The position numbers and the translations under genes were made by a program. From Saccoglossus kowalevskii (lineage: Eukaryota; Hemichordata; Enteropneusta; Harrimaniidae): a DNA stretch of 24,157 nucleotides. This document shows, piece after piece, positions 1-9,010 of the stretch (its first letter is position 1; each line of letters starts with the position of its first letter). The stretch lies in contig NW_003158224.1 of assembly GCF_000003605.2 (NCBI RefSeq), positions 342,978 to 367,134 of the forward strand, in the 5' to 3' direction. The notes beneath the pieces were generated by a model. That model was not told the DNA's origin. It saw only the letters and a program-made list of their open reading frames with translations, and did not search any database.

Positions 1-1766
1 ATATCAGCATATATACCATGACCTCATAAATACTATATCAGCATGTATACCATGACATCATCATAAATACCATGATATCAGCATGTATATCATGACATCA
101 TCATAAATACTATGATATCAGCATATATACCATGACCTCATCATACATACTATATCAGCATATATACCATGACCTCATCATACATACTATATCAGCATGT
201 ATACCATGACATCATCATAAATACTATGATATCAGCATGTATACCATGACATCATCATAAATACTATGATATCAGCATATATACCATGACCTCACCATAA
301 ATACTATATCAGCATATATACCATGACCTCATCATAAATACTATATCAGCGTATATACCATGACCTCATCATAACATCATAAATACTATTATATCAGCAT
401 ATATACCATGACCTCACATAAATACTATGATATCAGCATATATACCATGACCTCATCATAAATACTGATATCAGCATATATACCATGATCTCATCATAAA
501 TACTATATCAGCATATATACTATGACCTCATCATAAATACTATGATATCAGCATATATATCATGACCTCATAAATACTATATCAGCATGTATACCATGAC
601 ATCATCATAAATACTATGATATCAGCATATATACCATGACCTCATAAATACTATATCAGCATGTATACCATGACATCATCATAAATACTACATCACATAT
701 ATACCATGACCTCATAAATACTACATCAGCATATATACCATGACCTCATCATAAATACTATATTAGCATATATACCATGACCTCATAAATACTATATCAG
801 TATGTATATCATGACCTCATCATAAATATGATATCAGCATATATACCATGACCTCATAAATACTATATCAGCATATATACTATACTATGACCTCATCATA
901 AATATGATATCAGCATATATACCATGACCTCGTAAATACTATATCAGCATGTATACCATGACATCATCATAAATAATATATCAGCATATATACCATGACC
1001 TCAGCATAAATACTATGATATCAGAATATATACCATGACCTCATAAATACTATATCAGCATATATACCATGACCTCATCATACATACTATATCAGCATAT
1101 ATACCATGACCTCATCATAAATACTAGATATCAGAATATATACCATGACCTCGTAAATACTATATCAGCATATATACCATGACCTCATCATAAATATGAT
1201 ATCAGCATATATACCATGACCTCGTAAATACTATATCAGCATGTGTACCATGACCTCATCATAAATACTATATCAGCATATATACTATGACCTCATCATA
1301 AATACTATGATATCAGCATATGTACCATGACCTCATAAATACTATATCAGCATATATACTATACTATGACCTCATCAGACCTCATCATAAATACTATGAT
1401 ATCAGCATGTATACCATGACATCATCTTAAATAATATGATATCAGCATATATACCATGACCTCATAAATACTATATCAGCATATATACTATACTATGACC
1501 TCATCATAAATACTATGATATCAGCATACCATGACCTCATCATAAATACTATATCAGCATATATACTATGACCTCATCATAAATACTATGATATCAGAAT
1601 ATATACCATGACCTCATCATAAATACTATATCAGCATATATACTATACTATGACCTCATCATAAATACTATGATATCAGCATACCATGACCTCATCATAA
1701 ATACTATATCAGCATATATACTATGACCTCATCATAAATACTATGGTATCAGCATATAAACTGTGA
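1..1766. repeat. Tandem satellite array, ~34-40 bp unit, cut by left window edge
   Basis: About 45 head-to-tail units fill this stretch. The full unit is 40 bp and runs ATATCAGCATATATACCATG followed by ACCTCATCATAAATACTATG. Shorter units of 37 and 34 bp arise by loss of TGA at the unit junction and/or of one CAT in CATCAT, so length steps are multiples of three. Two sequence types recur. One has CATATATACC with GACCTC, the other has CATGTATACC with GACATC, and the two marker positions change together in nearly every unit. The array starts before base 1, so its full length is unknown. It lies in the second intron of OLA1 if the third exon lies further left, which is inferred because that exon was not found. 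No open frame or gene is hidden in it. Confidence 0.97.
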
Positions 1767-1850
1767 CCAGAGATTGTGCATAGTGACATTATAATATCAT
1801 TTTGTATATATATACCTTTTGGTATATGACCTCAGCATATATACTGAAAA
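1767..1850. repeat. Degenerate edge of the satellite
   Basis: After the last recognisable unit, unit-like words (CATATAAACTGTGACC, TATATATACC, GACCTCAGCATATATACTG) persist among unrelated bases and then stop. This is the usual decayed edge of a satellite, where exchange with the homogenised centre is weakest. Confidence 0.6.
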
Positions 1851-2717
1851 CTTAGTCATTCATGTTTTTTTAGGAAACATTAAACCATCCTTTTAATTAT
1901 GTTAAAATGTACTTACTTTCATTTGGCTCTGAAAAGATAAGAAAAGAAAAAAGTTGTTATTTTGATAATTTTATTTAAATTATTTAGAATTTTAACAACT
2001 TCACAGTCAGGTACGAAACATAAATACGTTTTGTTTTGTTTGTAAATCAAACCATAATGACCATAGCATAATTTATCTCTTCATATACAGAGATTGTTTA
2101 TGTATTTGGATGAAAAGATTTCTCGCGATTTACATCTATCTTCTACCCTCTCTTTAAATAAGACACCAAACTTATCCAAAAAGATACAGACCCTCCACAT
2201 ATATGGCATCTGTATTTTACACAATAGACCCATTTTTTTAGAATTATGTTGGTTTTTTATATCTCAAATTTGACTGACAATAATATAGTTGCTGATATTT
2301 TAAATTAAATGGTTTAAAGCACTTATTTCATCATCAATCAAGCACACTCCAGGTTGAAAAATGTTTTAGCCAAACAGCTCACCAAAAGAACATCTTGTCA
2401 TCTTATGGTCTTATCATAGGAATAATTGTAAATAAAAATTCAACCAAAATAGATCCAGTTACCCCAGCAATAAACAAATTTAGTTATTGACTGATTAGAG
2501 TGGAAAACTATCTGAATGTATTGTATTTTCTTTTCATATTAAAAAATATTTGCAAGAGACAGCATTTTCTGATATTTTGTTTAATTCATGCAAGAACCAC
2601 AATTTACCATAACTAAAAACTGTCAGGTCAGACTAAGATGTGTTGAGGGAATATTTTTTTTTGTACAGGTTTTAAAATCTTTAATCTTTGGCGACAGAAA
2701 TAAACTGACATACTAAC
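1851..2717 (-). other. OLA1: Unique part of OLA1 intron 2
   Basis: This AT-rich sequence follows the splice donor GTTAGTA at the end of exon 2, reading leftwards. I looked on the minus strand for the next exon, which should open with the rest of an Asp codon and encode PNESR-like residues, and found none. The exon is therefore probably beyond the left edge. Apart from long A/T runs I see nothing here. Confidence 0.6.
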
Positions 2718-2788
2718 CTATTGTACAAAAAGGAAAGTTTTCAGCAGCAGCTTGACTTTTTGTTAAAACATTGAAAAAAGTAGATTTC
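2718..2788 (-). CDS. OLA1: OLA1 coding exon 2 (P-loop exon), partial gene
   Basis: Obg-like ATPase 1 is the eukaryotic YchF-family P-loop NTPase, a cytosolic protein of the TRAFAC/OBG class that hydrolyses ATP in preference to GTP and is linked to translation and stress responses. This 71-bp exon starts after a good acceptor (TCTATCATTCTTGCAG) and ends at donor GTTAGTA. With the last two bases of the previous exon it completes Gly33 and reads [20 protein letters not shown], then CTI and the first base of the next codon (phase 1, expected Asp). KST is the phosphate-binding end of the G1/P-loop, and the ENFPFCTI segment matches what I know of animal OLA1. Frame, phase, splice sites and protein match agree, so the call is strong. 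The rest of the roughly 400-residue protein is outside the window. Confidence 0.95.
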
Positions 2789-3348
2789 CTGCAAGAATGA
2801 TAGATTGAATAATTTATTCATTTATCTGTTCAAAAATTATCTCCAGAAGAGCAGCAGACTATACACTATAATTTGACAACAACAAAGCAGGGAAAACAGA
2901 ACTAAATATGCCATGAATAGCTTGAGCATGTGCACGGTATTAAAGCCAGTGAAATAGAAATCAAAACTGTGATGAAATCTGGATATGTTGATATGCACTA
3001 AATGGCGATACATCATACAGTACCCTACAATGTAAAGCTATGTCATGATATACCCAAATATGGGCACGGGTGTATAAATCAAAGTTTTAATGCTTTAATA
3101 ATATTACACGATTATTACAAGACGACGATAGAATCAATCAACGTGTACCAAAGGGCCTGTAATACATACCGGTAGTACCCAAGTGCAAACTTTGTGGTAT
3201 TCTTACGATAAGCTTATTAATATACAACTTTTTAATGTTGGTAGAAATAATTTTAATAATGAGAGATAACAGTCGATATGGTGACAAATACAATTCTGCA
3301 TTGTTCTAACATTGCATTCAGTGATGGAATTCTATTTCTATCACAGAC

Positions 3349-3558
3349 TACTGTAGAATACTTTATTTTCGCTTGGAATTAATTTTCGCTATTTTCGCTG
3401 AAGGAATGATTCAGTGAAAATAAAATCTAGCGAATATAACTTTTTTTCTATATTTTACATTCAACTCATGAAAAGTCAGTGAAAATATATTCCATACAAA
3501 ACACCCAAAAAGTCTTCAAAGAGAATTAATTCCAGCTAAAATAAAGTAATTTACAGTA
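3349..3558. mobile_element. MITE with ~37-bp terminal inverted repeats and TA flanks
   Basis: The left end reads TACTGTAGAATACTTTATTT, then TCGCTTGGAATTAATTTTCGCT. The reverse complement of the right end reads TACTGTAAATTACTTTATTT, then TAGCTGGAATTAATTCTCT. The arms match over about 37 bp with a few differences. The element can be read as CTGTA...TACAG between TA dinucleotides, the target-site pattern of Tc1/mariner-type transposases. The interior repeats TTTTCGC on the left and GTGAAAA/GCGAA on the right. There is no open frame, so it is non-autonomous. Very similar TTTTCGC-rich elements are, to my knowledge, common in marine invertebrates. The superfamily is inferred from the flanking TA only. 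Confidence 0.85.
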
Positions 3559-3707
3559 TATCGCTTCTGTGTTTGATGTAATCAAAACAATAAGCTTGAA
3601 TTTGAAGTAAACAAACTTTTTCGTAACACTTTTGAGAACCAAGATTTCACAGAACATGAATTCTATTGTTTTTTTGACATCAGATTTATAATAATATGAG
3701 GTTATTT

Positions 3708-3819
3708 CGAGGATACCTCAAAGTATGCACAAAGTCAGTACAGAGAAAGTATCGACCGACGCGAAGCGGAGGTCGATGCGACAGCGTACTGTCTGAGTGC
3801 ATACTTTGAGGTATCCTCG
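3708..3819. repeat. Foldback element with 23-bp perfect inverted repeats
   Basis: Bases 3708-3730 (CGAGGATACC...GTATGCAC) and 3797-3819 (GTGCATAC...GGTATCCTCG) are perfect reverse complements over 23 bp. The pairing continues inward imperfectly: GTCAGTAC pairs with GTACTGTC and ATCGACC with GGTCGAT, so nearly the whole 112 bp can form one long hairpin. No clear target-site duplication was found. It could be a foldback MITE or the source of a structured intronic RNA. The lack of divergence between the arms suggests it is young or under conversion. Confidence 0.85.
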
Positions 3820-3989
3820 TAATGACTATATTAGATACATCTTTTCCTTCAAAGGATACATCATGGAATACTGAAATCCAAAAATGTTTAGAACAGAATC
3901 AGCGAACTTCTTTGTGTGGAGTCCGGTCAAACCCTGGTGGCAGCCATGTTTGTTTTTATTTTTAGGGGACGCTTATGTGTGTAATCATT

Positions 3990-4020
3990 CCATATTAGGA
4001 ATTCGCATTTCCTTATATGG
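3990..4020. promoter_or_regulatory. Paired CArG boxes (SRF-type sites) in OLA1 intron 1
   Basis: CCATATTAGG (3990-3999) and CCTTATATGG (4011-4020) both fit the SRF consensus CC(A/T)6GG exactly. The first is the same ten bases as the core of the vertebrate c-fos serum response element. They are 21 bp apart start to start, close to two helical turns, so both would face the same side. A GGAA/TTCC ETS-like core lies between them. Binding is inferred; the sites sit about 0.1 kb from the exon 1 donor. Confidence 0.45.
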
Positions 4021-4128
4021 TAGGATGAAAATACCCTGTAAAATACTGCAAAATTACAGCACGCTGTAACTTATGGTGTTACGGTGACAGATGTATAATA
4101 AAGTAATATTTGATCATTAGTTACTTAC

Positions 4129-4226
4129 CCGACATTCGGTAGTCCCACAATTCCACATTTTAACGATGTTCCAACCCTACCAATTAATGGTTTACTTGTT
4201 GGTGCTTCCTTCTTTTTGGGAGGCAT
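4129..4226 (-). CDS. OLA1: OLA1 first coding exon (start codon to P-loop)
   Basis: The ATG at 4226 (minus strand) opens a 98-bp exon encoding [20 protein letters not shown], then [12 protein letters not shown] and two bases of a Gly codon, ending at donor GTAAGTAA. The MPPKK start, the short basic leader and the [10 protein letters not shown]-loop approach closely match what I know of OLA1 in animals, with the P-loop at residues 28-36, the usual place. Cys replaces the residue before GIVG that is Ile in human OLA1. Upstream of the ATG the frame meets a TGA three codons away, so this ATG is the natural start. Joined to exon 2 it gives 56 residues in one frame. No ATPase other than the YchF/OLA1 family fits as well. 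Confidence 0.96.
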
Positions 4227-5202
4227 AACTTCTCATAAATTTCTTAGTCTATTATCTTAAACAGAATTCAATGATGATTTTAGTTACATTGTGTCAAGAC
4301 TTTTTTGTGACAGTACTGAACACTGAGGGCTCTCTTAACTCCTAATATATTTTTTTTTGTATATTGCTAGTGTTTGGCTAAGCGTCCACATACTGTATTA
4401 TTTCTAAAAGAAGTGTCTCTGATAAATGCACTACTGAAAGAAGAGAAAACACTCTAGTGAATTTTGCAACCATCTGAAGACTTGAATGAATTTATTTTTT
4501 CAAAACTTTCTGACATTACAGTACTAGTACTTGAGGTATAAGCATGATGACATGATGTTGTGCAAGACGTGAGACCCAGCGATGTGAGTGACCTGCCCCC
4601 ATCACATAAAAAGGGTAAGGTCAAAATGACCAACCAAACTTGTAACGTACATGCTCACTGACATGCCACAAATATGTACTGCATTCTATTCATCAAAAGT
4701 TAACCGATAATAAAGTGAAGTGACAAGTGACTAGTGACAATCAGACATAAATAGTGTTATTTTGTTTTAAAGATGACCGTTCGATCTCCCACTATCGACT
4801 TCGACTCACTGACGTGCGATTTCCGTACGATAACCATTTGGACAATGTACTGATGATGGAATTCGCGTATCGCACGCCCGGGATCGCGTGTTAAATGATT
4901 ACGTACGCCGTCATATTGATTCGATCCAAGACGGATAAACTATGGTAATGACCCCCGGGGTCCACCATTAAGTCGACCAATCACCAAGGTTACACCTACC
5001 CCACCCGGAATATTGTACGACGACGTCAACAACACATGTCATACATGTGGCAAACGTGTGGAACTGTCCACCATATCGGAATAAGTTGCATACGTTTCAT
5101 AATCAAACTGCGAGATGACCGTTTTCATGCCCAATATAGAGTATTTACCTAACTCGATACCTGCAAAAACGATAGCCCACAATAAACATGAATGAAACTC
5201 AC
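4227..5202 (-). other. OLA1: Probable 5' UTR end and 5' UTR intron of OLA1
   Basis: A candidate acceptor TTTAAG lies 29 bp before the ATG (exon edge at 4255), with a weak pyrimidine tract. A strong donor TCGAG|GTGAGT is at 5203. If they pair, a 5' UTR intron of about 0.95 kb results. The stretch 4770-5040 has many more CpGs than its surroundings but no gene. A palindromic nuclear-receptor-like site is at 4618-4632. The acceptor choice is uncertain. Confidence 0.4.
4618..4632. promoter_or_regulatory. Estrogen-response-element-like inverted repeat
   Basis: AGGTCAAAATGACCA is an inverted repeat of AGGTCA half-sites with a 3-bp spacer, one base off the perfect steroid/estrogen receptor palindrome (final T is A). 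It lies in the presumed 5' UTR intron of OLA1. Function is inferred from the motif only. Confidence 0.3.
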
Positions 5203-5363
5203 CTCGATTTCTTTTGCAAGAATATTCTTGCACCAGGTCGGGAAATCCAAAATGGCGGATTTTATTTTTCTGCGCATGTCTGGTGAAATTCCTGGCACGA
5301 TAATCCTCAAGAGGGCGGTCTTCAACACTCATCTTTGATTCGAACTGATATTAATAACAACAC
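5203..5363 (-). other. OLA1: Candidate non-coding first exon of OLA1
   Basis: Reading leftwards, this stretch ends in a consensus splice donor (TCGAG|GTGAGTTTC), carries a YY1-type CCGCCATTTTGG motif typical of housekeeping-gene 5' UTRs, and is preceded by TATATAA. The right edge (transcription start near 5363) is an estimate from the TATA position. An ATG at 5332 opens a frame (MSVEDRPLEDYRARNF...) of 43 codons up to the donor. I do not recognise that peptide. With the candidate acceptor at 4255 it would run in the OLA1 frame but stop at a TGA three codons before the OLA1 ATG, making it an upstream ORF. The exon could also belong to another transcript. Confidence 0.4.
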
Positions 5364-5394
5364 TTCAGAGAAAACGCAAACGCGACGTTATATA
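5247..5394 (-). promoter_or_regulatory. Candidate OLA1 core promoter (TATA, NRF1-like, YY1)
   Basis: On the minus strand TATATAA occupies 5394-5388. Further down come a CATGCGCA NRF1 half-site (5278-5271) and CCGCCATTTTGG, a YY1 match (5258-5247). YY1 sites of this kind usually sit just inside the transcribed region of housekeeping genes. The CpG content rises around 5375-5390. A plus-strand donor-like CTG|GTAAGC at 5410 leaves open that the promoter fires both ways. Confidence 0.4.
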
Positions 5395-5437
5395 GTAAGA
5401 GAAACTACCCTGGTAAGCGATCATGTTGCTTCGCCAC

Positions 5438-5453
5438 ACGCCCCCTAGAGGTG
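5438..5453 (-). promoter_or_regulatory. CTCF-like motif just upstream of the OLA1 promoter
   Basis: ACGCCCCCTAGAGGTG resembles the reverse complement of the bilaterian CTCF core (CCASYAGRKGGCR). Related GCGCCCTC words recur at 9490, 11373 and 16084 in the same orientation. This copy is closest to the consensus and sits about 50 bp beyond the candidate promoter. Confidence 0.3.
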
Positions 5454-6235
5454 AAGTTCACAAAGTATTTAGACGGCGGAGAACGTGTGTATGTATCGAA
5501 TAGAGCTGAACACAGCGCCACCATTAAAATTGTTTCGTACGTATTTGTCATTGTCATTACGCAGTTGTATGGTTTCTTGAAAGTGTTTGTTTAGAGTACA
5601 AATAATAACAGTGAATACAAATATTCGTCCAACTCACTTCACCAAATAAGCGATTATAAGAAGTATTCCATTTTCAAAACGTCATATTGTTTAACGTTCA
5701 TCAAAGATACAACACGATCTACCAACGCATTCCAAGCAAAAATTTTGATTAAAAAAACCCGCCGTTGTTAGCGCTGTACGTGGATAATTAAAAACGGAGA
5801 CCATTCATAGGAACACATTCGCATCCACTAATCAGAAGCCGGAGCCCATGTAGTGCCTATTAGCCAATGGATTTTTTCTCACAAATTTTTTCTGAAATGC
5901 TAAATGCGATTTGTGAGAACCCTCTTAAAATAATGTCAGCTATTGGACTGTAGGGTTGTTTATGGATAGGCATTAGTGACCCGTGGATATGGGCAATTGT
6001 TGATTAACACTGCTAAAATGATTGTTTTTTTCTGTAGAATTCTGTGTTCTTTGATTCCATATTTTTGTAGGAGTTTGAGCTGGACTATATGCGTATTTCT
6101 GACATGAACTAGATTCCAAACATATGGCCTGGACAATTTTAAACATTACTATTATTACTGTGACATTTGACACTTTTTTTAGGAGGAGGGGTAGAAATGA
6201 ACCAAACGCTAACATTGTTGTTCATGTGAATCTTA
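5454..6235. other. Intergenic, no feature seen
   Basis: Nothing codes here. Open frames are short and unrelated to known proteins, and I see no clear repeat or RNA gene. Confidence 0.5.
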
Positions 6236-6376
6236 TTAATAGTGCGAAACTTTGACGTATCCCCGTCTTCGTGTATCGCGTTCGAATTTCGTGTAAATAA
6301 ACAACGTATTTTACAGGCGTCGTGTATGTCACACTTATGGGACCCACATCGATCAGAACGCGGGTGAAAATGTTAA
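6236..6376 (-). mobile_element. Diverged copy of the TTAA-flanked MITE
   Basis: The reverse complement of about 6263-6361 aligns along its length with the interiors of the elements at 17926 and 21157: CGATGTGGGTCCCATAAGTG against CGATATGGGACTCATAGTG, and TTGTTTATTTACACGAAATT against TTGTTTATTTGCATGAAATT. TTAA occurs at both proposed ends (6236-6239, 6373-6376) but the terminal inverted repeats are hardly recognisable, so the ends are approximate. This is the oldest of the three copies. A shared translated string (VYLHEIRTR) in two copies is a by-product of the shared DNA, not a gene. Confidence 0.65.
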
Positions 6377-7895
6377 CTACACCATCAGTTGATGGCGGGA
6401 TACTGAAATTAAAATTAAGCAATATATCAGCCCAAAACTATAATGTTTCAAATTAATTTGTTAATCAAATAAAAATACCCTAGACATGACCTTGATAATC
6501 GAACTCTGCCGTCTGCGTTGTTCAATTTGATTAAAAATCGATAACGGTGGTTCTCCCGCGACGATTTTTTTGCCCACTCTAATAAAATATTCACAGCGTT
6601 TTGTATTTAAAAAAAAAATCTTCCCTACTCAGAAGATGCATTATGTTTAGACATTTGAGAAAACGTGCCACACCGCGCAGCCGGGCGGAATGGACAAACC
6701 AACCAAAAAGATTAATGATAGCACTGAATAAAAGAAACGAAATTGACATCAATTTGAAAAGGGACACAGCGCCCACAGATGAGTTCGTCTTGTTAGTCCT
6801 TTCATGGAGGGAGGCGAACCGGAACGATAACGTCAGTCGAGTCGCTGGTCGCCTATTTGAGGCGTTAATTTTGAGACAGATTGATAACAAGCAATTTTCC
6901 GATCCAACGCACGTGTCAGCATTGAACTTGGATTAAACCAAACTAAATTGTCAATAACAACGGGTTATGATCCTCTGCCAGGCTCTTATCTCCCATGTAT
7001 GGTAGTACATTGATTAGCCCCGGTGATAAGGGCGTATCGGCTAATTGGCGACAGTTTTCGAGCTTGAATACCCCATCAACGCGTTCAGAAATCGAACCTT
7101 CTCAGATGATGCACGAATCACCTCCCACAAAAACAGTTAGTGAAATCGTCCCCCTAAGCACTGTTATATACCTTGTTATTGAATATGGTTTTCGTACTAG
7201 CTGTCCTACAACAAAACGTGCCTATCGTGTTTCCCATCCTATTAGCATAGAGCTAATACCTCCATGCTATTAATATCATGGATATTCAGTTATATTTATT
7301 TACAAGGCAATTTGTGGGTGGCAATTTTCCTATAAAAATACCCATAAAACCTTTTTTTTTATACAAGGAACAGCAATGGATGTACCGGATATATGACGGC
7401 ATTATTATTATAATTTTTTTAATTCAACATTTTTGTAACAAAAAATGTCTTAAACTACAGAATAAAATACAGAATATGTTACTTTTGATTAGTATGCTTC
7501 CTTAAGTTGCCTCCGAATAAATCCAAATCGTCTTCCCGTACTATATGCATGAAAATGGCAGACGACTGAATCGTAAATGCAAATTAACCAAAATGTGTCA
7601 AATTTGAGGTTGTCTGGCGGCAAATGAAATAAACATTACTTTTAGGTAATACAATTTCTCGGTTTGGTGGTTTGTTACGGCAAACGGTTGGTTACTCGTG
7701 CGGGAAAGGTTTAATCACGGCATTCCGGGCGCCAATGTGTTTTTTTTTTAACTTTTTTAATATCGTACGAGATGGTGGGCGTGTAGAAGGGCAGAACGCA
7801 TTTACTTTATTTTCACACAAAAAGTGAACCTTTTCATTTTTCACGCGTTTTCTTTTTTAAACATTACCTACTCTATGATGACACACTCAAAACGT
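6377..7895. other. Intergenic, with a CpG-richer block at 6640-6940
   Basis: Bases 6640-6940 are visibly richer in G+C and CpG than their surroundings and hold an ATG-initiated frame of 97 codons at 6643-6936 (MFRHLRKRATPRSRAEW...). A frame of similar length is open on the opposite strand, no domain is recognisable and no splice or poly(A) context supports it, so I read the block as a candidate regulatory or merely stop-poor segment. The rest is AT-rich with homeodomain-like TAAT words and no gene. Confidence 0.4.
7577..7588. promoter_or_regulatory. POU octamer plus TAAT, copy 1
   Basis: ATGCAAATTAAC contains the perfect POU octamer ATGCAAAT running into a homeodomain-like ATTAA core. The identical 12 bases recur at 11544. 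Octamers arise by chance in AT-rich DNA, so the exact extended copy is the only support. Confidence 0.25.
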
Positions 7896-7900
7896 ATTAG

Positions 7901-7915
7901 TATAAAAGGCGGGAA
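7901..7915 (+). promoter_or_regulatory. Consensus TATA box fused to an E2F-like site
   Basis: TATAAAAGGCGGGAA is a textbook TATA box (TATAAAAG) overlapping GGCGGGAA, an E2F-type site, in otherwise AT-rich DNA. A GGGCGTG Sp/KLF-like word lies upstream near 7777. It is one of the best core-promoter look-alikes here, yet no coding exon or donor could be tied to it, so it may drive a non-coding RNA or be chance. Confidence 0.3.
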
Positions 7916-8579
7916 TATCTACACCCCGATCATCTCTGTCACGCAGAAAATCACATGACTGGTTATCAAGTCGCGAATTATACTATCAAGTATTGATAAT
8001 AATATCTGAAAACGATCTTTACATTTGCAAAGGACGAGTTTAAAACAACGCATTGCACATTTGGAAGATTAAATGAGTATTAATTTCTGCGTTCATTCTT
8101 CGCCGGTCACGATTTGGCAGCCTGTTTGGTTTGATTTCTTCGGCGGATATGTTTCGTTTTGGGTATACCAAGTTTAATTTTTGTACAGAATGCTTTGTGA
8201 TACACTAATAAATTATGTACACACATATTGTTTTAATAAACATGACCATCATATTAAATTATCTGCAGCATCAAGTACCGGGAAATTGGAGTGACTTTCC
8301 TGAGCAATAACAAATACTCCACGGTGCTGTACACGGCACGTCGCGGTAAAATTCTAAATTACGACGTGGTTGTTTGTGAACTCAGCGGCGGGGGAAAAAA
8401 CCCTTCATCCGATTCGGGTCTCGTTCCTCCTCTTGTTGTTGTTATTATTCGTGCATTTTATTTATTGTATATCTATATTTTATTTATCGTGAAACTATCG
8501 CTTAAAAATCAAATATTATTATCCGTTTTCAGCATAGAGTACTATAAAAATGCCCAGTCCGAAATATGCGAGTAATACT
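7916..8579. other. Intergenic, no feature seen
   Basis: AT-rich, with a short TTGTTGTTGTTATTATT run near 8433. The frame at 8291-8575 starts on a non-ATG codon and resembles nothing known. Confidence 0.4.
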
Positions 8580-9010
8580 CATATCGAGTTCCGGGCGTAT
8601 TGGGCGCGGTTGGTGCGAATTGTATGATATCATTACGGAACAAAGCGAATGGTTCGGAAATGAAATCTTATACGAGGTCCCAAACCACAGAGCGTGGATA
8701 TATTAAACCCATTGAGAAGAAGCAATACCGGGAATCAATCTATCTATGGTTCGTTACCCACAGTGGCGTAATGCATATTATTAATATCAGGCGCAATGCA
8801 CTACTGCTCGCTCGCGTCTTTTAATGACTATGGCGCCGAACCCTATTTAGCGGGGAGGTTTGGCCCTCTGACAATGTTGGCCTGATTAACCCCGCCCTCG
8901 GCCAAACGCATCGGTAAATAGCCAGGTGACTGGTTCTCTAACGCGCGGCTTGCTTTCACGAGGTCTCGGCGGGATGAACACTTGGCCCATTAGCGTAACC
9001 CACGGGGAAA
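8580..9010. promoter_or_regulatory. GC-rich block with clustered TTGGCC (NFI half-sites)
   Basis: This segment stands out from both flanks in G+C and CpG. It contains four TTGGCC/GGCCAA words (8860-8865, 8877-8882, 8900-8905, 8982-8987); the first and third face each other as an inverted pair. There is also an AACCACA Runx-like site (about 8681), ACAATG (Sox-like) and several homeodomain TAAT cores. It does not code in any frame. A distal enhancer or CpG-island promoter is the simplest reading. Motifs are by eye. Confidence 0.35.

Larger units (their letters stand above)
2789..4128 (-). other. OLA1: OLA1 intron 1 within the coding region (phase 2)
   Basis: The intron of about 1.34 kb runs from donor GTAAGTAA (minus strand, 4128 downwards) to acceptor CTTGCAG next to 2788. 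It interrupts the second Gly codon of the GLPNVGKST P-loop after its second base. Its contents are a TA-flanked MITE (3349-3558), a foldback element with 23-bp perfect arms (3708-3819) and two CArG boxes (3990-4020). The 61-codon open frame at 3884-4069 on the plus strand lies in the intron, matches nothing I know and is not called as a gene. Confidence 0.9.

Noticed and set aside
1-1766. CRISPR-like array of direct repeats
   Set aside because: Units are contiguous with no unique spacers, and the DNA is eukaryotic.
1851-2700. Third OLA1 exon (PNESR region)
   Set aside because: Searched by eye on the minus strand; the one suggestive word (ATCCAAATAC near 2110) lacks an AG acceptor and hits a stop.
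5251-5337. Plus-strand ATGGCGGAT start encoding MADFIFLRMSG...
   Set aside because: It ends after 28 codons, and the ATGGCGG is better explained as the YY1 site.
6601-6936. 111-codon plus-strand frame
   Set aside because: It begins on TTG; the ATG-started part is 97 codons, has no known domain, and the opposite strand is open over the same bases.
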